A DNA stretch of 6,829 nt. Origin: SIG603 sp964370115 (lineage in GTDB: Bacteria; Bacillota; Clostridia; Oscillospirales; Acutalibacteraceae). Position numbers and translations under genes: made by a program. Positions 6,197 through 6,829 of this stretch are shown in pieces. The stretch's first letter is position 1; every line of letters starts with the position of its first letter. The stretch covers positions 1-6,829 of the forward strand of contig CAYJIA010000080.1 of NCBI GenBank assembly GCA_964370115.1, given 5' to 3'. The notes under the pieces were generated by a model. The model ran no database searches and was not told the DNA's origin. It saw only the letters and a program-made list of their open reading frames with translations.

Positions 6197-6829
6197 ATGA
6201 CACAAACCAGTAAAAAACACGTTTTCGTAAAAGTAGCAGTTGTATGGACTTTGATTATTGCAATGATGACACAAAACTTCTTACCAATATTCGCAAGCGC
6301 AACAGCAACTGGCACTGAAAACGCTGTAGTGGCAGCAAGCTTTACAGATGCATACAATGCAGACAGTACAGCAAACGATGTCACAATTACTGCAAGTGTT
6401 CCAGAGGGAAGTACGGCAACCTTGACAGGCATTACAACGCCTGACGGAGCGGTAGTACCAAGCGCGACAGCTACATATAATGTAACTGCCAATGCTGACT
6501 ATTCGTTTACGGTTTCTTACACTGATTCACAGGGAACAGCTTTATCACAAAGCTTTACTCACAGTGTAAACGGTATAGTGATACCAGAGCCAGAACCTCA
6601 AGCACCTACTACATATAAAGTAGATTTCCTTTACCAAGGAACTTCACTTTACACAGTGGACGCGACAGGAACACTAACAGCAGAACAACTTGCAGGAGTG
6701 CCAACAACACAAGATGGCGCAAACATAACAGGTTGGACTGACGCAAACGGTGTGACGGTAGATCTTACTACTTTAAATGTTACAGCTGAAACAAACTTAA
6801 CAGCAGTACTAGAAGTAATACCAACACCA
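6197..6829 (+). CDS. Secreted modular surface protein, N-terminal part
   Basis: The frame is open for 211 codons to the window edge, so the C terminus and any cell-wall anchor are unseen. The start is set by AAAGGAGG (6181-6188) eight bases before ATG 6197. Residues 1-35 form a signal peptide: basic KK at 6-7, hydrophobic stretch about 13-33, and a likely cleavage after ASA (33-35). Residues about 45-127 are Thr/Ala/Val-rich and beta-like, with TATYNVTANADYSFTVSY typical of Ig-like bacterial surface modules. A proline/glutamate linker follows (IPEPEPQAP, 129-137). Residues about 139-205 resemble an InlB-type B-repeat (Listeria-Bacteroides repeat): YKVDFLYQG, then GVPTTQDGANITGW, then VDLTTLNVTAETNLTAVL. 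The window ends in a second proline linker (IPTP), suggesting more modules. Likely exported by Sec and displayed on the cell surface or released. Base composition is visibly richer in G/C than the other genes. The specific function, such as adhesion, is unknown. Confidence 0.85.
   Translation, partial: MTQTSKKHVFVKVAVVWTLIIAMMTQNFLPIFASATATGTENAVVAASFTDAYNADSTANDVTITASVPEGSTATLTGITTPDGAVVPSATATYNVTANADYSFTVSYTDSQGTALSQSFTHSVNGIVIPEPEPQAPTTYKVDFLYQGTSLYTVDATGTLTAEQLAGVPTTQDGANITGWTDANGVTVDLTTLNVTAETNLTAVLEVIPTP

Noticed and set aside
6100..6213. A 37-codon frame overlapping the surface gene start, preceded by AAGGTGG
   Set aside because: The purine-rich stretch directly abuts the ATG with no spacing, it is better explained as part of a hairpin, and the peptide has no recognisable features.
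6154..6492. Minus-strand hydrophobic open frame of 112 codons opposite the surface-protein gene
   Set aside because: The hydrophobic appearance is the reverse complement of Thr/Ala/Val codons; the + strand frame has a signal peptide and an excellent ribosome site.

Overview
The window looks like chromosome from a low-GC Gram-positive bacterium, most likely a member of the Clostridia. The evidence is AT-rich sequence, strong Shine-Dalgarno sites (AGGAGG, AAAGGAGG), a class III (Bacillus/Clostridium-type) fructose-1,6-bisphosphatase, sigma-A-like promoters and compact U-tailed terminators. It is mostly ordinary housekeeping and accessory sequence. I see no phage, insertion sequence, CRISPR, tRNA or rRNA.

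Layout from left to right: (1) the 3' end of an antibiotic-biosynthesis-monooxygenase (ABM)-like gene on +, ending at 235; (2) a perfect 21-bp hairpin serving as a shared terminator between convergent genes; (3) fbp on the minus strand, start best placed at 2359; (4) a divergent promoter region (2360-2560) with an extended -10 promoter for fbp and a near-consensus promoter for the next gene; (5) a divergent ABC-F ATPase on + (2561-4306); (6) a terminator whose tail overlaps the -35 box of the next gene; (7) a cytosolic tandem HD-domain protein whose second half is an HD-GYP domain (4448-5719), followed by a strong terminator; (8) a 477-base AT-rich gap with two candidate promoters and a possible structured leader; (9) the 5' end of a secreted, probably cell-surface, modular protein (6197 to the window edge).

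Each complete gene appears to be its own transcription unit, so there is no clear multi-gene pathway. The shared themes are central metabolism (Fbp, gluconeogenesis), translation or ribosome-associated ATPase activity (ABC-F), possible cyclic-dinucleotide turnover (HD-GYP) and surface display. The least explained parts are the gap before the surface gene, which holds an imperfect 15-bp long-range inverted repeat enclosing three AGATTAA copies at exact 13-nt spacing plus one inverted copy; the HD protein, which keeps a full set of putative metal ligands in both halves; and the ABC-F protein, whose first ATPase half departs from the usual ABC-F motifs. I did not find a clearly new system.
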